In this document: in pieces, positions 33,461 through 40,831 of the stretch
How positions within the stretch are numbered: the first letter of the stretch is position 1
Layout of the letters: every line of letters starts with the position of its first letter
Assembly (NCBI GenBank): GCA_011322625.1
Contig: DRMH01000008.1
Coordinates: 1-42,246, forward strand
Direction: 5' to 3'
From: Thermosulfurimonas dismutans
GTDB taxonomy: Bacteria; Desulfobacterota; Thermodesulfobacteria; Thermodesulfobacteriales; Thermodesulfobacteriaceae
Length of the DNA stretch: 42,246 bases
Translations under genes and position numbers: made by a program
Notes under the pieces: model-generated
Told to the model about the DNA's origin: nothing
The model's input: the letters and a program-made list of their open reading frames with translations, nothing else
Database searches by the model: none

Positions 33461-34173
33461 GTCGAGCGCAGATGAATACAATCTCCAGAGAGGACCTCCC
33501 GTAATCCCTCCGGGGTTTCTAAAAGGAGCCCTCCCTGAGGGGTCAGGTCCAGGGCCCGTCCGCGGATCTCTCCGTGCGGGGTGTGTACCCGCACCTCCTG
33601 CCCCAGGGTGGCCGAAAGAGATTTCCAGCTCCGGAGAATATCCTCCGGGGAAAGCTCCAGGCTGTGCAGGATCTCCGCAAGAAGCACCCGGAGGAGTTCG
33701 TCCCGATCCACCCGGTGCCCCAGGATCTCCAGGAGGGAGATGGCCCGGGGTTCCTCTCCGGATACCGGGGTGTTCAGGTTCAGCCCCAGGCCCAGGAGGA
33801 TAAATTCAGGGATCTCCCGGTGAAAGGAGGCTTCGAGCAGGATACCCCCCAGTTTACGTTCCCGGTAGAGGAGATCGTTGGGCCATTTGAGCCGGACCTC
33901 GATTCCGTAGAGCCGGCGCAGGGCCCGGACCACGGCCACCCCCGCGGCCAGGGGAAGAAGGGAGAGCCGCGGGGGGGCGGAGCGGAGGATGAGGGTGAGA
34001 TAGAGGCCTCCCCGGGGGGAGAGCCAGGTGCGTCCGTGCCGTCCCCGTCCCCGCCTCTGTATATCCGCCACCACGGCCCCTGTTTCCCCCCTGCGGGCCA
34101 GCTCCCGGGCCACATCCATGGTGCTTTCCACTTCCGGGAAGAAATGGATTTTGACACCTGCGCGCACGATCAT
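33457..34173 (-). CDS. birA: Biotin--[acetyl-CoA-carboxylase] ligase (BirA catalytic type)
   Basis: A 238-aa biotin protein ligase that attaches biotin to carrier proteins through biotinyl-AMP. VESTMDVARELA at the N-terminus, GRGRHGRTW (biotinyl-AMP loop), LKWPNDLLYRERKLGGILLE and LGLGLNLN are all present. It lacks the N-terminal DNA-binding domain of E. coli BirA, so it should not act as a repressor. The start at 34171-34173 (MIVRAGVKIHFF) is chosen because upstream in-frame sequence to 34350 overlaps the divergent gene and is not conserved. Confidence 0.93.
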   Translation of the reverse strand: MIVRAGVKIHFFPEVESTMDVARELARRGETGAVVADIQRRGRGRHGRTWLSPRGGLYLTLILRSAPPRLSLLPLAAGVAVVRALRRLYGIEVRLKWPNDLLYRERKLGGILLEASFHREIPEFILLGLGLNLNTPVSGEEPRAISLLEILGHRVDRDELLRVLLAEILHSLELSPEDILRSWKSLSATLGQEVRVHTPHGEIRGRALDLTPQGGLLLETPEGLREVLSGDCIHLRST

Positions 34174-34179
34174 TAAGAT
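34151..34179 (+). promoter_or_regulatory. Candidate promoter for the small membrane protein and tyrA
   Basis: TTGACA (34151-34156), 17-bp spacer, TAAGAT (34174-34179). The -35 lies inside the first codons of birA on the other strand. Transcription would start around 34186, only about 4 nt before the ATG at 34190. Confidence 0.5.
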
Positions 34180-34189
34180 TAAAACAGGT

Positions 34190-34495
34190 ATGGAAAAGTT
34201 GAAACGTTTCTGGCGAAAAAACTGGTGCTGGATCTGCGGGGGGATGTTGGTACTGGGCCTGGGCTGGGCTTTGCAACATTTCACCGCCCAGGCGCGGATC
34301 GAGTCCGGTCCGGTAGGGAACCTTTCCCTGCAGGAAGTGCTGATGCTCAAGGAATATCACGGGGCTCAAGTGGCCCGTCTCCAGCACGGGCACTGGTATT
34401 TTCTGGGGCCCCGGGGTCGCAGATGGTACTCCCTCACCACCCCTGCCGCCTGTCGCGACCTCAACCTGGTGTGTACCCGTACCGCGGCTAAATAG
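34190..34495 (+). CDS. Small membrane-anchored protein of unknown function
   Basis: A 101-aa protein, not recognised. A basic N-terminus (MEKLKRFWRKNW) leads into one transmembrane segment (ICGGMLVLGLGWAL), so the C-terminal 70 residues probably face the periplasm. That part contains LQEVLMLKEYHGAQVARLQH and two Cys (near residues 87 and 94) that could form a disulfide. Its stop is followed directly by the tyrA ATG, implying cotranscription and coupling. No link to aromatic biosynthesis can be read from the sequence. Confidence 0.65.
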   Translation: MEKLKRFWRKNWCWICGGMLVLGLGWALQHFTAQARIESGPVGNLSLQEVLMLKEYHGAQVARLQHGHWYFLGPRGRRWYSLTTPAACRDLNLVCTRTAAK

Positions 34496-35509
34496 ATGGA
34501 ACCCCTCACCGTAGGCATCATCGGCGGCCTCGGAAGGATGGGGGCCTGGTTTGCCCGCATCTTCTCCCGGGCCGGATACCGGGTGTTGATCTCCGATCTG
34601 GGGACCCCGCTTACCAACCGCGAGGTGGCCCGGACGGCCCGGGTGGTGTTGGTTTCCGTGCCTCTGGAGGTCTTTCCGGAGGTGGTGAAGGAGATCGCCC
34701 CGGTGCTTTCCCGGGATTCCGGTCTCATCGATCTGTGTTCCCTGAAGGCCCGGCAGGTGCAGGCCATGCTGGAGCATACCGTCTGCGAGGTGGTGGGGGC
34801 TCATCCCCTGTTCGGGCCCTACGAAAAGGACCTGGCCGGGCAGACCGTGGCCCTGTGTCCGGCCCGGGGGGAACACTGGTACCGGTGGTTCAAAACCTTT
34901 CTGGAAGAACAGGGGGCCCGCACGGTCACCGTTTCCCCGGAGGAACACGACCGTCTCATGGCCCTGGTGCAGGTGCTGAATCATTTCTGGCTCATGGTGC
35001 TGGGGGAGGTCCTTTCCGAAAGCGGGCTGGACCTGGAAAAGGTGGTGGCCCTTTCCACCCCCAGCTTCCGGCATCAACTGGAGATCCTGGCCCGTTTGGC
35101 CCTGCAGGATCCGGATCTCTATGCCGCCATCCAGTTCGATAACCCTCTGGGGGATGAGGTGCGGGAGCTCTTCTGGCGTTCGGCCCGCAGGCTTTCGGAG
35201 ATGATCACCCGGGGGGAACGAAAGACTTATGTTCGGGAGTTCGAACGGGTGAAGGCCCTAGCCCGCAAGATAGGGGCCCTTCTGGGGAGCCTTCCGGCGG
35301 AGGAGGAAGAGCCCGACTCCCACCAGAAACATGAGCACACAGAAGAATTGCCCCCGGGTCATCCATCCCCAGAAAAGGCCCACTCCCGGGTCCGGTTCCC
35401 GGAAGAATTCCAGGCCGAAACGGATACCTCCGTAGAGCACCAGAAAAAGGGCCAGTTTGAACCCCTCGGGCCACCCTCTCCGGCGCAGGGAAAAGAGGAT
35501 CAGGAATAG
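34496..35509 (+). CDS. tyrA: Prephenate/arogenate dehydrogenase with antisense C-terminal tail
   Basis: A 337-aa protein of the TyrA family, which oxidatively decarboxylates prephenate or arogenate on the way to tyrosine. GIIGGLGRMGAWFARIF is the NAD(P) fingerprint near residue 8; GAHPLFGP and LVQVLNHFWLMVLGE hold the substrate-binding His and Gln/His. The typical domain ends around residue 265. The last ~80 residues are hydrophilic (SHQKHEHTEELPPGHPSPEK) and are encoded antisense to the 3' end of lgt, a 252-bp convergent overlap. This tail is unlikely to be a folded domain. Confidence 0.87.
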   Translation: MEPLTVGIIGGLGRMGAWFARIFSRAGYRVLISDLGTPLTNREVARTARVVLVSVPLEVFPEVVKEIAPVLSRDSGLIDLCSLKARQVQAMLEHTVCEVVGAHPLFGPYEKDLAGQTVALCPARGEHWYRWFKTFLEEQGARTVTVSPEEHDRLMALVQVLNHFWLMVLGEVLSESGLDLEKVVALSTPSFRHQLEILARLALQDPDLYAAIQFDNPLGDEVRELFWRSARRLSEMITRGERKTYVREFERVKALARKIGALLGSLPAEEEEPDSHQKHEHTEELPPGHPSPEKAHSRVRFPEEFQAETDTSVEHQKKGQFEPLGPPSPAQGKEDQE

Positions 35510-36058
35510 GATCAGGCCCTCACCCAGGGCCTCATAGAGCTGGGAAGGATGACGGGGGACCGGACCTCCGGCGGGAAAGACCATGGCCCAGGGCACGTGG
35601 GTGGGACGTCCGTAGAGTTCTCCGTTGATGAAGTTTCCGATCCTTCCCAGGCCCAGACCGATGGGGGCATAGACCACCAGGAGATCGGCCCACCACCAGA
35701 AGTTGAGCCCCCGGCGCCGGGCATAGAGCCATCCGGCTATTACCGAGCCCAGAAGGCCTCCGTGGAAGGACATCCCCCCGTGCCATACCGCCAGTATCTC
35801 CAGCGGCCGATGAAGATAATAGGAGGGATAATAGAAAAAGACGTGTCCCAGTCGGGCCCCCACGATGAGTCCCACCCCGGCCCAGAAGATAACGTCCTCT
35901 AAGGTCTTCTGGAGTTCGGGGTGACCTGCCAGCCGGAGGTCCCTTCGGGCCAGAAAATAGGCGGCCAGAAACCCCAGGAGATACATCAGACCGTACCACC
36001 GAACCGCCACCGGGCCGAGCCGGAAGATTACCGGATTGATGTGGGGATAGGGTAACAT
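35258..36058 (-). CDS. lgt: Prolipoprotein diacylglyceryl transferase
   Basis: A 266-aa, multi-spanning membrane enzyme that transfers diacylglyceryl to the lipobox Cys of prolipoproteins. Conserved blocks are YGLMYLLGFLAAY, HGGMSFHGGLLG (around residue 95-106), GRIGNFINGELYGRPT and the C-terminal GGIRFGLEFFREPD. The ATG at 36056-36058 (MLPYPHINPV) follows a GGGAG site; upstream in-frame sequence to 36262 is rejected. The last 252 bp lie opposite the tyrA tail. Confidence 0.95.
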   Translation of the reverse strand: MLPYPHINPVIFRLGPVAVRWYGLMYLLGFLAAYFLARRDLRLAGHPELQKTLEDVIFWAGVGLIVGARLGHVFFYYPSYYLHRPLEILAVWHGGMSFHGGLLGSVIAGWLYARRRGLNFWWWADLLVVYAPIGLGLGRIGNFINGELYGRPTHVPWAMVFPAGGPVPRHPSQLYEALGEGLILFLILFSLRRRGWPEGFKLALFLVLYGGIRFGLEFFREPDPGVGLFWGWMTRGQFFCVLMFLVGVGLFLLRRKAPQKGPYLAG

Positions 36059-36140
36059 GAGGGCTCCCGTACTGGATTCTTGAATTTTAGTTCTTATTTT
36101 TAACCCCGGGAAGGAAAAAGGCCAAGTCAGGAGGGAGGAG

Positions 36141-36755
36141 ATGCCCATCATCCTGGGGGAGGAAGAGATCCGGGAAAGGGATGTGGATACGCAGGCCCTG
36201 CGGGTCTTCCTCAAGGCCCTGGAGATTCTGGGGGGTCCGCGCAAACTTATCGAGCTGCGCAATCTTACCTGGGTGACCAGCCTTATGGAGGCGGCCTATG
36301 CCATAGTGCTGGCCGAGGAGGCCTACAAGACCGAGGATGACATCGCGGCCTTTCTGGGGCTTACCCGACAGACGGTGCGCAACATCCTGCGGGCCGATCC
36401 GGAACTGGTGATGATGAAACTGGAGGGTGAGCTTCAGGAGAAGACCCCCAAGGCCCATACCGCCGGGGGCCTGGCCAAACTGGCCTATCGGGAGATCAAG
36501 GAGGGCCGCGACGCCCTGGTCTTTTTCGCCGGCGTGATTCAGGAGGGGGCCCGGATCCTGGGGGTGGGCTGGCCGGCGGAGGTGCTGGCCCGGCTCAAAG
36601 GGGTGCGGTATCCGGTCTCCGGGGCTGAGGTGGCGGAACGCCTGCGCGGTCTCCGGGTAAGGGATCGGGACCTGGGAGAACTGGCCGCCCGGCGGGAGAG
36701 CTACTCCCACCCCCGCGAAATCCTCCACTTTCTGGCCGAGGCCCTCAGGGATTGA
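36141..36755 (+). CDS. HTH-containing putative regulatory protein
   Basis: A 204-aa soluble protein. Residues about 66-95 form a helix-turn-helix: KTEDDIAAFLGLTRQTVRNI followed by LRADPELV. The N-terminal part (VDTQALRVFLKALEILGGPR and LIELRNLTWVTSLMEAAYAI) and the AKLAYREIKEGRDALVF segment match a conserved family in thermophilic bacteria and archaea that I recall as a probable regulatory domain near KaiC-like proteins (TIGR03879-like). No KaiC-type gene is seen here. It has a strong GGAGGGAGGAG site directly before ATG. Target genes are unknown. Confidence 0.65.
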   Translation: MPIILGEEEIRERDVDTQALRVFLKALEILGGPRKLIELRNLTWVTSLMEAAYAIVLAEEAYKTEDDIAAFLGLTRQTVRNILRADPELVMMKLEGELQEKTPKAHTAGGLAKLAYREIKEGRDALVFFAGVIQEGARILGVGWPAEVLARLKGVRYPVSGAEVAERLRGLRVRDRDLGELAARRESYSHPREILHFLAEALRD

Positions 36756-37278
36756 GCCTGGAGGCCAGGTCCTTCAAACGGAAGGAGGAAAGATATTTCT
36801 GGGCTTCCGCCGGGGTGAGCCCCTCACACTCTATGATCATGAGCGCCGGGGTGCGGGTCTTCTCCCGGGAGAGGAGGATGAGCAGGGTGCCGCTCTTTTC
36901 CTTCTTTCGGGTAAGCCGTTTGGCCGGAAACCCCTGAATGGTGATGGTCTCCAGACGTTCCTCCGGGGTATCGTAGCTAATCTGCATGGCCAGAGGTATC
37001 CACATCATCTGGGCCATGGTCCCGGTAACGATCCGCACGTGAAGGGAACGCGCCCCGGCCCGGTAGGTGCGTTCGGCGGAGGTGAAGGTGCCGGCCGGGG
37101 TCTGCATGCTGCTCCCGGAAGGGGGCTCGGCCTTAAATCCCGGAAGATCCGGGAGGAAGGGGTAAAGGTCGGTATAAGTAAGGGCCCGCACCGTCTCCGG
37201 GCGGCCCAGAAACACCCCCAGAAAGAGGGCCGATGCCAAGAGCAGGAGCTTATTTTTCGCGATATTTGATGTTTTCAT
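36745..37278 (-). CDS. Exported protein of unknown function
   Basis: A 177-aa protein with an N-terminal signal peptide (basic MKTSNIAKNK, hydrophobic LLLLASALFLGVFLG, likely cleavage after ...TVRALT or nearby). The mature part is mixed alpha/beta (PFLPDLPGFKAEPPSG, ISYDTPEERLETITIQGFPA) and resembles no family I can name. It overlaps the end of rpoD by 29 bp on the same strand, so expression is probably coupled to that of the primary sigma factor. It converges with the HTH gene by 11 bp. Confidence 0.7.
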   Translation of the reverse strand: MKTSNIAKNKLLLLASALFLGVFLGRPETVRALTYTDLYPFLPDLPGFKAEPPSGSSMQTPAGTFTSAERTYRAGARSLHVRIVTGTMAQMMWIPLAMQISYDTPEERLETITIQGFPAKRLTRKKEKSGTLLILLSREKTRTPALMIIECEGLTPAEAQKYLSSFRLKDLASRLNP

Positions 37279-38584
37279 TTTCGGTCATCTGGCGCAGACG
37301 GGCCAGGGCCTTCTTTTCGATCTGCCGGATACGTTCCCGGGAAACCCCGAAACGCTTCCCGATCTCCTCCAGGGTACACTCCCCTTCCTCCCCTATGCCG
37401 AAACGCAGACGGATGATCTTTTCCTCGCGCGGGGAAAGGGTGGAGAGGAGATTGCGGATCTTCTCCGAAAGGTCTCGATCCTTCACCTCCTCGTAAGGGG
37501 AGGGGCTGTCTTTATTTTCGATGAAATCTCCCAGGGTGCTGTCCTCGTCTCCGATGGGCAGTTCCAGGGAGACCGGCTCCCGGGAGGCCTCGAAGATGGC
37601 CAGGATCTTTTCCCGGGGCAGCCCGGTACGCTCGGAGAGTTCGGCCGGGGTGGGTTCCCGCCCCAGTTCCTTGACCAGCTCATAAAAGGCCTTGAAGAAC
37701 TGGCTGCGCAGTTCGAGGAAATGCACCGGAAGCCGGATGGTACGGGTCTTGTCCAGGATGGCCCGGGTGATGGCCTGCCGGATCCACCAAGAGGCATAGG
37801 TGCTGAACTTGTTGCCCTTACGGTAATCAAAACGGAAGACCGCCCGCATCAGCCCCAGATTGCCCTCCTGAATGAGATCCGCCAGAGGCAACCCCTGGCC
37901 GATATAGCGTTTGGCGATGGAGACCACCAGCCGGAGATTGGCCTTGACCATCTCGTCCTTGGCGGCCTCCACCTCCGCGGCTTTCTCCTCCACCAACCGA
38001 TAAAATTCCTGCACCCTGGGGTTATCGGGGTAGGTTTCGCGCAGTTCCCGGGCCTTCTTGACCAGGAAGTTGAGCAGGCTCTTCTTGGGTTTGAGCCCCG
38101 GATCGCGCTTGCGCCACAGGGCGATCTCGGCCTTGAGGGCCAGGATCTCGGGGAGATCCTCGGGAAACTTTTCTATGGCTTCGATGATGGCATAGAACCC
38201 CTCCCGAATGATCCGGGAGAGCTCGGCCTCCCGCTCCGGCGTAAGGAGGGGATACTTGCCCATCTCCTTGAGATAGAGGCTGGTGATCTCCTCGGATTCC
38301 CCGGTCTCCGGCCCTTCCTCGGAGGGCTCGAGCTCGCTCTCGGAAATAGTGGCCAGCTCCTGAATCTTCTTCTGGGCCTCCTTCTCTACCCAGTCCTCCT
38401 TCTCGTAAAGCTGTTTCTCATCCAGGATCTCGATGTTGTTCTTGGAAAGAAAGTCGAATATTTCCTCGATTTTTTCCGGGTCGTCGTAATGCTCCGGCAG
38501 GACCTCGTTGAGGGCCTCGTAAGTGATGGCCCCTTCTTTACCCATCTCCAGCAATTTTTTCTCCAGCTCCTTTTTCGCGCTCAT
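37250..38584 (-). CDS. rpoD: Primary RNA polymerase sigma factor RpoD (sigma-70)
   Basis: A 444-aa housekeeping sigma factor. Region 1.1-like helices at the N-terminus, region 1.2 (SLYLKEMGKYPLLTPEREAE), region 2 (AKDEMVKANLRLVVSIAKRY, IGQGLPLADLIQEGN, FSTYASWWIRQAITRAI), region 3 and region 4 with the -35-binding HTH (TLEEIGKRFGVSRERIRQIE) are all present. It is shorter than E. coli RpoD because the large non-conserved insert is mostly missing. A GAGGAA site precedes ATG, and a promoter and a perfect palindrome lie upstream. Confidence 0.96.
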   Translation of the reverse strand: MSAKKELEKKLLEMGKEGAITYEALNEVLPEHYDDPEKIEEIFDFLSKNNIEILDEKQLYEKEDWVEKEAQKKIQELATISESELEPSEEGPETGESEEITSLYLKEMGKYPLLTPEREAELSRIIREGFYAIIEAIEKFPEDLPEILALKAEIALWRKRDPGLKPKKSLLNFLVKKARELRETYPDNPRVQEFYRLVEEKAAEVEAAKDEMVKANLRLVVSIAKRYIGQGLPLADLIQEGNLGLMRAVFRFDYRKGNKFSTYASWWIRQAITRAILDKTRTIRLPVHFLELRSQFFKAFYELVKELGREPTPAELSERTGLPREKILAIFEASREPVSLELPIGDEDSTLGDFIENKDSPSPYEEVKDRDLSEKIRNLLSTLSPREEKIIRLRFGIGEEGECTLEEIGKRFGVSRERIRQIEKKALARLRQMTENENIKYREK

Positions 38585-38611
38585 AATTCCTCACCCACCT
38601 TCGTGGAGGAG

Positions 38612-38630
38612 TATGAACTTCCAGTTCATA
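38612..38630. promoter_or_regulatory. Perfect 19-bp palindrome in the rpoD leader
   Basis: Arms TATGAACT and AGTTCATA around TCC, exact over 8 bp. It lies 28-46 bp upstream of the rpoD start and downstream of its predicted promoter, so it could be an operator blocking transcription or a small mRNA hairpin. Confidence 0.5.
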
Positions 38631-38663
38631 ACAAATATTTGGCCCCTTGACAAGTCCTCTTAC

Positions 38664-38692
38664 AAGATAAACATTGATTGATTAAAAGTCAA
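38664..38692 (-). promoter_or_regulatory. Candidate sigma-70 promoter for rpoD
   Basis: Minus-strand TTGACT (38687-38692), 17-bp spacer, TATCTT (38664-38669); an AT-rich stretch surrounds it. Predicted start near 38657 gives a leader of about 70 nt that contains the palindrome. The -35 abuts the ATG of the divergent Tpt1-like gene. A plus-strand TTGACA at 38647-38652 may serve that gene. Confidence 0.55.
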
Positions 38693-39400
38693 ATGGATCC
38701 GGGGCGTTTAATCAAGCTGGTTCGCTACATCCTCTCCCGTCGGCCGGACGAGTTCGGTCTCTGCCCGGAGGAAGAGGGGTGGGTGAAGGTGCGGGATCTG
38801 CATCTGGCGGTGGCGGAGACGGAGGGCTTTCGGGGGGTGCGCAGGCGGGAACTGGAGACCCTGCTGGAGGTCTTCGGGCGGGACGAGTTCGAGTATCTCC
38901 GGGAGGAGGGGCGGGTGCGGGCCCGAGAGATCCATTTCGCTCCCCCGGTTTATGTAGAGGAGGTTCCGCGCAGGCTTTATCTTCCGGTAAAACCCCGGGT
39001 CTGGATCCGGGTGGCCGAGGAGGGGTTGCGTGCCGCTCGTCCGGCCCTGATGGCCCCGGAGCGGGACCTGGCCGAGCGTCTGGCCCGCCGGCGCGGGGCC
39101 CTGCTCGTGGAGGTGGATACCACCCTGGCCCGGGAAGACGGAGCGGTGTTCCTGCGCTTTATAGAGAAACTTTACCTTAGCGCCTGGCTACCGGCCCGGG
39201 CCCTGCGCGGGCCCCGGGTGGACGAAAAGTTCCGGGCCCGTTATCTCCCTTCCCCTCGCAGGGAACCCGAACCGGAACCCATCATCCCCTTCCGGGTCGA
39301 ATCCGAGGAAGATCAGCCCTATCGAAAAATAACCCGGGGTAAAAAGAAGAAACTCCCCTGGAAAGAGGGGCGAAAGCGAAAGAAAAACAAAGATTGGTAA
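38693..39400 (+). CDS. Divergent Tpt1/KptA-like (RNA 2'-phosphotransferase fold) protein
   Basis: A 235-aa protein that resembles RNA 2'-phosphotransferases, which remove a 2'-phosphate from RNA using NAD+. The N-terminal domain fits (LVRYILSRRPDEFGL, EEEGWVKVRDLH, residues 9-36), as does the later GALLVEVDTTL...LRFIEKLYLSAWLP stretch. The usual catalytic Arg-His in 'LRH' is Ser-Arg here (15-16), and the HGT loop before the second domain is not visible. The C-terminal 45 residues are a basic tail (KKKKLPWKEGRKRKKNKDW). The catalytic status is doubtful; it may be an RNA-binding descendant. ATG at 38693 is preferred over the TTG at 38678. It has no clear ribosome binding site. Confidence 0.6.
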   Translation: MDPGRLIKLVRYILSRRPDEFGLCPEEEGWVKVRDLHLAVAETEGFRGVRRRELETLLEVFGRDEFEYLREEGRVRAREIHFAPPVYVEEVPRRLYLPVKPRVWIRVAEEGLRAARPALMAPERDLAERLARRRGALLVEVDTTLAREDGAVFLRFIEKLYLSAWLPARALRGPRVDEKFRARYLPSPRREPEPEPIIPFRVESEEDQPYRKITRGKKKKLPWKEGRKRKKNKDW

Positions 39401-39422
39401 AGATCGTGAATGGAATGAGGGG

Positions 39423-39450
39423 TTGCTAAATTCGGAGGGAGGCTTATAGT
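39423..39450 (+). promoter_or_regulatory. Candidate promoter for the RND efflux operon
   Basis: TTGCTA (39423-39428), 16-bp spacer, TATAGT (39445-39450, five of six matches). Transcription would start near 39457, just before the ATG at 39461. Confidence 0.45.
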
Positions 39451-39460
39451 GGGGGGAAGT

Positions 39461-40831
39461 ATGGGCAGGGTTTGGTGGGCGGTAGTTCTTATCTGGTTGG
39501 GGTTTGCGGCGGGGGCTCGGGCCGGGGTGCTCGAGCTGGAGAAGGCCTATCAACTGGCCCTGGCTCGAAATCCCCTTCTGGCTGCGGCCCGTTCCGAGGT
39601 GGAGGCCGCGCAACACGGGGTGGCTGAGGCCAAAGGGGCCTTTCTGCCCCGGGTGGACCTTCGCCTGGTCTATGCCCGGACGGACAGTCCGGTCCAGGTT
39701 TTCAGTTACAAGCTGGCCCAGGAGAACTTCAAGGCCGAGGATTTCCTCCTGCCCAATCTCAATCATCCCGAGGACTATACCAACTGGCAGACCCAGGTGG
39801 TGGTTACCCAGCCCATCTTCAATCAGGGGCGGGAGATCCTGGGCTATCGCCGGGCCAGGATCGCTCTTTCTCAGGCCCGGAATTATCTCGCCGCTATAAC
39901 CCAGAGGGTGCTTTTTGACACCGAACGGGCCTATCTGGAGTTGCTTCTGGCCCGGGAGCGGGTGCGGGTTATGGAGGAGGCGGTACGTACGGCCGAGGAG
40001 AATCTGCGGGTGGTGAGGAGCCGGTTTCAGGCCGGCCGGGCCCTGAAATCGGATCTTCTGGAGGCCCAGGTCTTTCTCTCCCGTCAGAAGAAGGACCTGG
40101 CCGCAGCCCGACACCAGGCCCGGGTGGCCGAGACCAGGCTGGACCTGGTTCTGGGGGTACCCCTTACCACCCACTGGAAGCTGGCCCCGGTCTCCGGTCT
40201 GCCCAGGGTACGGGAGGGGCTGGCCCTCTGGCGATGTGCGGCCCTGGCCCGCCGGCCGGATCTCAAGGTGGAGGAACACCGGGTAAAGCTCGCGGCCCTG
40301 CGGGTAAAGGAGGCCCGCTGGCGATTCCTCCCCTCGCTCAACCTCCGGGGGATCTATGAGAAGAACGCCGAGGACCCCCTCTCCGGAGGCGCCGATGGCG
40401 ACGCCTATACCATCATGGCCCAGCTTGATTTCAATATCTTCAAGGGTTTTCGGGATAAAGCCCGTCTTTCCCGGGCCCGGGCCGAATATCTTTCCGCCCG
40501 GGAACGCTACCGTCAGTACCGGCGGGAGGTGGAACAACAGGTAGAGGAGGCTTATAGCCGGTACCTTACGGCGCAGAAGGAATACGAGGTTACGGAAAGG
40601 GCCGTGGCCCAGGCCGAGGAGGGGTTGCGCATCATCCGTCAGCGATATGAGGCCGGGCTGGCCCTCCTGGTGGAACTCCAGGATGCGGAGACCGCGCTGA
40701 AAAGGGCCCGTCTGATGCGGCTGGAGGCGCTTTACGGGTGGCGCCTGGCGGAAAGTGGTCTGCGGTTTGCGGCTGGAATCATGGGCCGAGAAAGGATTTC
40801 CCCGGCGGAGGCCTGCCATGAAAAACCCTAG
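39461..40831 (+). CDS. TolC-family outer-membrane efflux protein
   Basis: A 456-aa outer-membrane channel protein. A signal peptide (MGRVWWAVVLIWLGFAAGAR) is followed by two TolC-type repeats of long coiled-coil helices (EKAYQLALARNPLLAAARSE, EAQVFLSRQKKDLAAARHQA, AQAEEGLRIIRQRYEAGLAL, VELQDAETALKRARLMRLEA) and beta-strands (FLPRVDLRLVYART; FLPSLNLRGIYEKN). Trimers form the export duct through outer membrane and periplasm. The ATG at 39461 with the GGGGGGAAG site is preferred to a GTG at 39449. The adaptor gene overlaps by 14 bp. Confidence 0.93.
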   Translation: MGRVWWAVVLIWLGFAAGARAGVLELEKAYQLALARNPLLAAARSEVEAAQHGVAEAKGAFLPRVDLRLVYARTDSPVQVFSYKLAQENFKAEDFLLPNLNHPEDYTNWQTQVVVTQPIFNQGREILGYRRARIALSQARNYLAAITQRVLFDTERAYLELLLARERVRVMEEAVRTAEENLRVVRSRFQAGRALKSDLLEAQVFLSRQKKDLAAARHQARVAETRLDLVLGVPLTTHWKLAPVSGLPRVREGLALWRCAALARRPDLKVEEHRVKLAALRVKEARWRFLPSLNLRGIYEKNAEDPLSGGADGDAYTIMAQLDFNIFKGFRDKARLSRARAEYLSARERYRQYRREVEQQVEEAYSRYLTAQKEYEVTERAVAQAEEGLRIIRQRYEAGLALLVELQDAETALKRARLMRLEALYGWRLAESGLRFAAGIMGRERISPAEACHEKP

